Shown here: positions 7,811 to 9,075 of the stretch, piece by piece
Layout of the letters: each line of letters opens with the position of its first letter
Position numbering within the stretch: the first letter of the stretch is position 1
Source: Rickettsiales bacterium
GTDB taxonomy: Bacteria; Pseudomonadota; Alphaproteobacteria; Methylaequorales; Methylaequoraceae
Direction: 5' to 3'
NCBI GenBank assembly: GCA_002715305.1
Contig: PAYV01000002.1
Coordinates: 1 to 9,075 of the forward strand
Length of the DNA: 9,075 bases
The notes under the pieces: generated by a model
The model's database searches: none
Seen by the model: only the letters and a program-made list of their open reading frames with translations
Told to the model about the DNA's origin: nothing
Position numbers and translations under genes: made by a program

Positions 7811-8011
7811 ATGGCAATAACTATCGATGGAAAAGAGTATGAAATCGAGGATTTTAATGACAATGCTCGAGCACAGCTTGCTTCAATGCAGCTGGCTGAT
7901 CAGAAGATTGCACAGTTGCAATCTGAAATTGCCATGGCACAAACAGCGCGCAACGCCTACGCACAAGCTCTTGCCGCCGAGTTATCGGACTTGGATGACG
8001 ATGCAGAATAG
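7811..8011 (+). CDS. Small acidic coiled-coil protein, DUF6447-like
   Basis: The product has 66 residues and a strong ribosome site (GGAAGGAAG, 7797-7805, 5 nt before the ATG), which makes a real gene very likely despite its size. The first 12 residues (MAITIDGKEYEI) look like a short beta-hairpin. Residues 16-57 (DNARAQLASMQLADQKIAQLQSEIAMAQTARNAYAQALAAEL) form a long helix with hydrophobic spacing suited to a coiled coil. The tail DLDDDAE is acidic. It has no signal peptide or membrane segment. From memory it matches the DUF6447 family, which has no known function; I could not test this. It lies 36 nt after the glycosyltransferase and upstream of the exporter gene. That position suggests a role in modification or export, for example as an adaptor or chaperone, but this is a guess. 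Confidence 0.85.
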   Translation: MAITIDGKEYEIEDFNDNARAQLASMQLADQKIAQLQSEIAMAQTARNAYAQALAAELSDLDDDAE

Positions 8012-8049
8012 TGTTTGGCTTGGTAAAACCCTTCTTACGACGCATTAAC

Positions 8050-8072
8050 ACCTAGCCGTTTAGGTTATTTTC
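8050..8072 (+). terminator. Weak candidate terminator or processing hairpin
   Basis: A 5-bp stem (ACCTA 8050-8054, TAGGT 8061-8065) is followed by TATTTTC. The stem is short and the T run is interrupted, so at best it would slow or partly stop transcription between the small coiled-coil gene and the transporter gene. Confidence 0.22.
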
Positions 8073-8167
8073 ACATCTACTCCTTGAAGTTTTCATAGGA
8101 GGCCCAACATCATCCGTGGTGCGAGGTATCGTGGCGTTTAGTGCCACAACACCGTGGCAAGTCAATG

Positions 8168-8198
8168 CTTAAGTTGGCTCCAAGTCGAATAACTTAGG
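8168..8198 (+). promoter_or_regulatory. Hairpin overlapping the transporter ribosome-binding site
   Basis: CTTAAGTT (8168-8175) pairs with AACTTAGG (8191-8198) in eight base pairs, one of them G-U, with a 15-base loop. The 3' arm includes AGG of the AGGA Shine-Dalgarno (8196-8199) that serves the start at 8207. When folded it would hide part of the ribosome site, so it could limit or regulate synthesis of the exporter. The stem is A-T rich and only moderately stable, so the effect may be temperature- or ribosome-dependent. Confidence 0.4.
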
Positions 8199-8206
8199 AC
8201 AGAGAT

Positions 8207-9075
8207 GTGGAAAAAAATAAGATCTCAGAGGCGTTAAAACTCTGCCAGCGGTCCTTTACGGGTGTCGCCGTCTTTTCCGCAGTTGGCAATGTTCTGATGT
8301 TGGTTCCAGCATTCTTCATGCTGAATGTTTACGACAAGGCGGTGGCAAACAATAGCCTGTCGACTCTCTGGATGTTGTCTGGCATCGCAGCGTTTCTATT
8401 CATAATGCTCGCGTGCATGGAGACCTTGCGCTCTAGGCTGCTCGTGGCTATTTCATCTCGCTTAGATGGTGCATTAACCCCCGATCTTTATAAGATCACG
8501 TTAGCGGCAGCGGCTTTGGCCAGTAAAGGCCGAGTAAGCACTCAACCGTTAGTAGATATCAACGCGTTGCGCCAGTTCTTAACTGGAGCAGGCATTTTCG
8601 CGATTTTTGATGCGCCGTGGCTCCCAATCTATCTGTTGATTTTATTTTTGTTCCATCCTCTATTGGGTTGGTTAGGCGTTGTGTCAGCCGTCTTATTGTT
8701 AGTGCTGGCAGTGGTGAATCAATATCGAACTGCCCCGGCATTGGCAGCGGCTAACGAACTGGCGAGACAAAATAATAATGACACCATGCTGGTTCTGCGT
8801 AACGCCGAAGCCATACAAGGTATGGGCATGGGGACACAGGTTGAATCTCGTTGGAGGCAGAAACAAGATCAGCTACTAAGCTTGCAAGAATCTGGGAGTC
8901 ATACAGCAGGGTTATTCGCAGCTATTACGAAGACGCTGCGGCTCGCTGTCCAATCCGCTGCCATTGCTGCTGGAGCTTTTCTTGTTCTGAAGCAAGAAAT
9001 TTCACCTGGGATGCTAATCGCAGGTTCAATTCTCATAGGTCGTGCACTCCAGCCTGTTGAAGTTGCCGTCGGTGC
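8207..9075 (+). CDS. Type I secretion ABC transporter, permease/ATPase, PrtD family (3' end outside window)
   Basis: The 289 visible residues form the transmembrane half of a type I exporter; the ATPase domain lies beyond the right edge. The N-terminus (ALKLCQRSFTGVAVFSAVGNVLMLVPAFFMLNVYDKAVANNSLSTLWML) matches the PrtD/RsaD/AprD type, with the LNVYDKA segment after helix 1. RSRLLVAISSRLDGAL (residues 75-90), LRQFLTGAGIFAIFDAPWLPIYLLILFLFHPLLG (121-154) and a GMGM motif (205-208) follow in family order. Probable membrane helices lie at about 18-40, 55-73, 128-150, 153-172 and 247-264. The only start in frame after the stop at 8195-8197 is GTG 8207, with AGGA 7 nt before it. An ATG at 8205 is out of frame and stops after 10 codons. 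It should export the giant repeat protein across both membranes, with an HlyD-like adaptor probably encoded next. Confidence 0.93.
   Translation, partial: MEKNKISEALKLCQRSFTGVAVFSAVGNVLMLVPAFFMLNVYDKAVANNSLSTLWMLSGIAAFLFIMLACMETLRSRLLVAISSRLDGALTPDLYKITLAAAALASKGRVSTQPLVDINALRQFLTGAGIFAIFDAPWLPIYLLILFLFHPLLGWLGVVSAVLLLVLAVVNQYRTAPALAAANELARQNNNDTMLVLRNAEAIQGMGMGTQVESRWRQKQDQLLSLQESGSHTAGLFAAITKTLRLAVQSAAIAAGAFLVLKQEISPGMLIAGSILIGRALQPVEVAVG

Larger units (their letters stand above)
8012..8206 (+). other. Hairpin-rich intergenic leader before the transporter gene
   Basis: This is the only sizeable non-coding gap in the window. It holds three inverted repeats. At 8050-8065, ACCTA/TAGGT around a six-base loop is followed by a short T-rich run and could be a weak terminator. 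At 8125-8153, GGTATCGTGGC faces GCCACAACACC with nine of eleven positions paired and a seven-base loop. At 8168-8198, a hairpin overlaps the transporter ribosome site. A perfect AGGAGG lies at 8097-8102 with no usable start at normal spacing. I see no convincing sigma70 promoter; TTGAAG at 8084 has only a poor -10 match 18 nt later. A structured 5' leader or processed segment of the operon mRNA is the best reading. Confidence 0.5.

Noticed and set aside
8851..9060. 69-residue + strand frame inside the transporter gene
   Set aside because: It overlaps the clearly conserved transporter frame and shows no family features.
1..9075. CRISPR arrays, tRNA or rRNA genes, insertion sequences
   Set aside because: I see no regularly spaced identical repeats, cloverleaf-like segments, transposase frames or terminal inverted repeats; all repetition is diverged protein-level repetition within the giant gene.

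Overview
The window reads as part of a type I secretion / surface-protein locus of a Gram-negative bacterium, with every gene on the + strand. Moderate GC, clear Shine-Dalgarno sites, a PrtD-type exporter and an acidic, lysine-poor surface protein suggest a marine proteobacterium, most likely a gammaproteobacterium. That placement is inference; no marker gene in the window fixes it.

Layout: (1) 2-5857 is the 3' part of a giant gene, open at the left edge, giving 1951 visible residues of a beta-strand-repeat protein with RTX-like Gly/Asp blocks and a C-terminal region typical of type I secretion substrates. Within it, a unit of about 420-440 residues occurs three times in diverged form, and a shorter 227-residue-period duplication lies before it. 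(2) 5878-5907 is a strong intrinsic terminator. (3) 5930-6535 is a small SAM-dependent methyltransferase, followed after 3 nt by (4) 6539-7774, a GT4-type glycosyltransferase. (5) 7811-8011 encodes a 66-residue acidic coiled-coil protein resembling the DUF6447 family. (6) 8012-8206 is a hairpin-rich intergenic leader. (7) From 8207 to the right edge runs the N-terminal membrane half of a PrtD-family type I secretion ABC transporter, starting at GTG.

Proposed working: the giant protein is exported in one step by the ABC transporter and partner proteins expected to the right of the window (an HlyD-like adaptor, perhaps a TolC-like channel), and coats the cell or is released. The terminator would let the abundant substrate be made in excess over enzymes and exporter, with the downstream genes served by read-through or an unseen promoter. 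The methyltransferase and glycosyltransferase may modify the exported protein or build the surface glycan that anchors it, as O-polysaccharide does for the Caulobacter RsaA S-layer. The small coiled-coil protein has no known role and is the least understood member. The most unusual small-scale signals are at the transporter start: overlapping ATG/GTG codons beside an A7 run, a hairpin covering the ribosome-binding site, and a perfect but apparently startless Shine-Dalgarno upstream.
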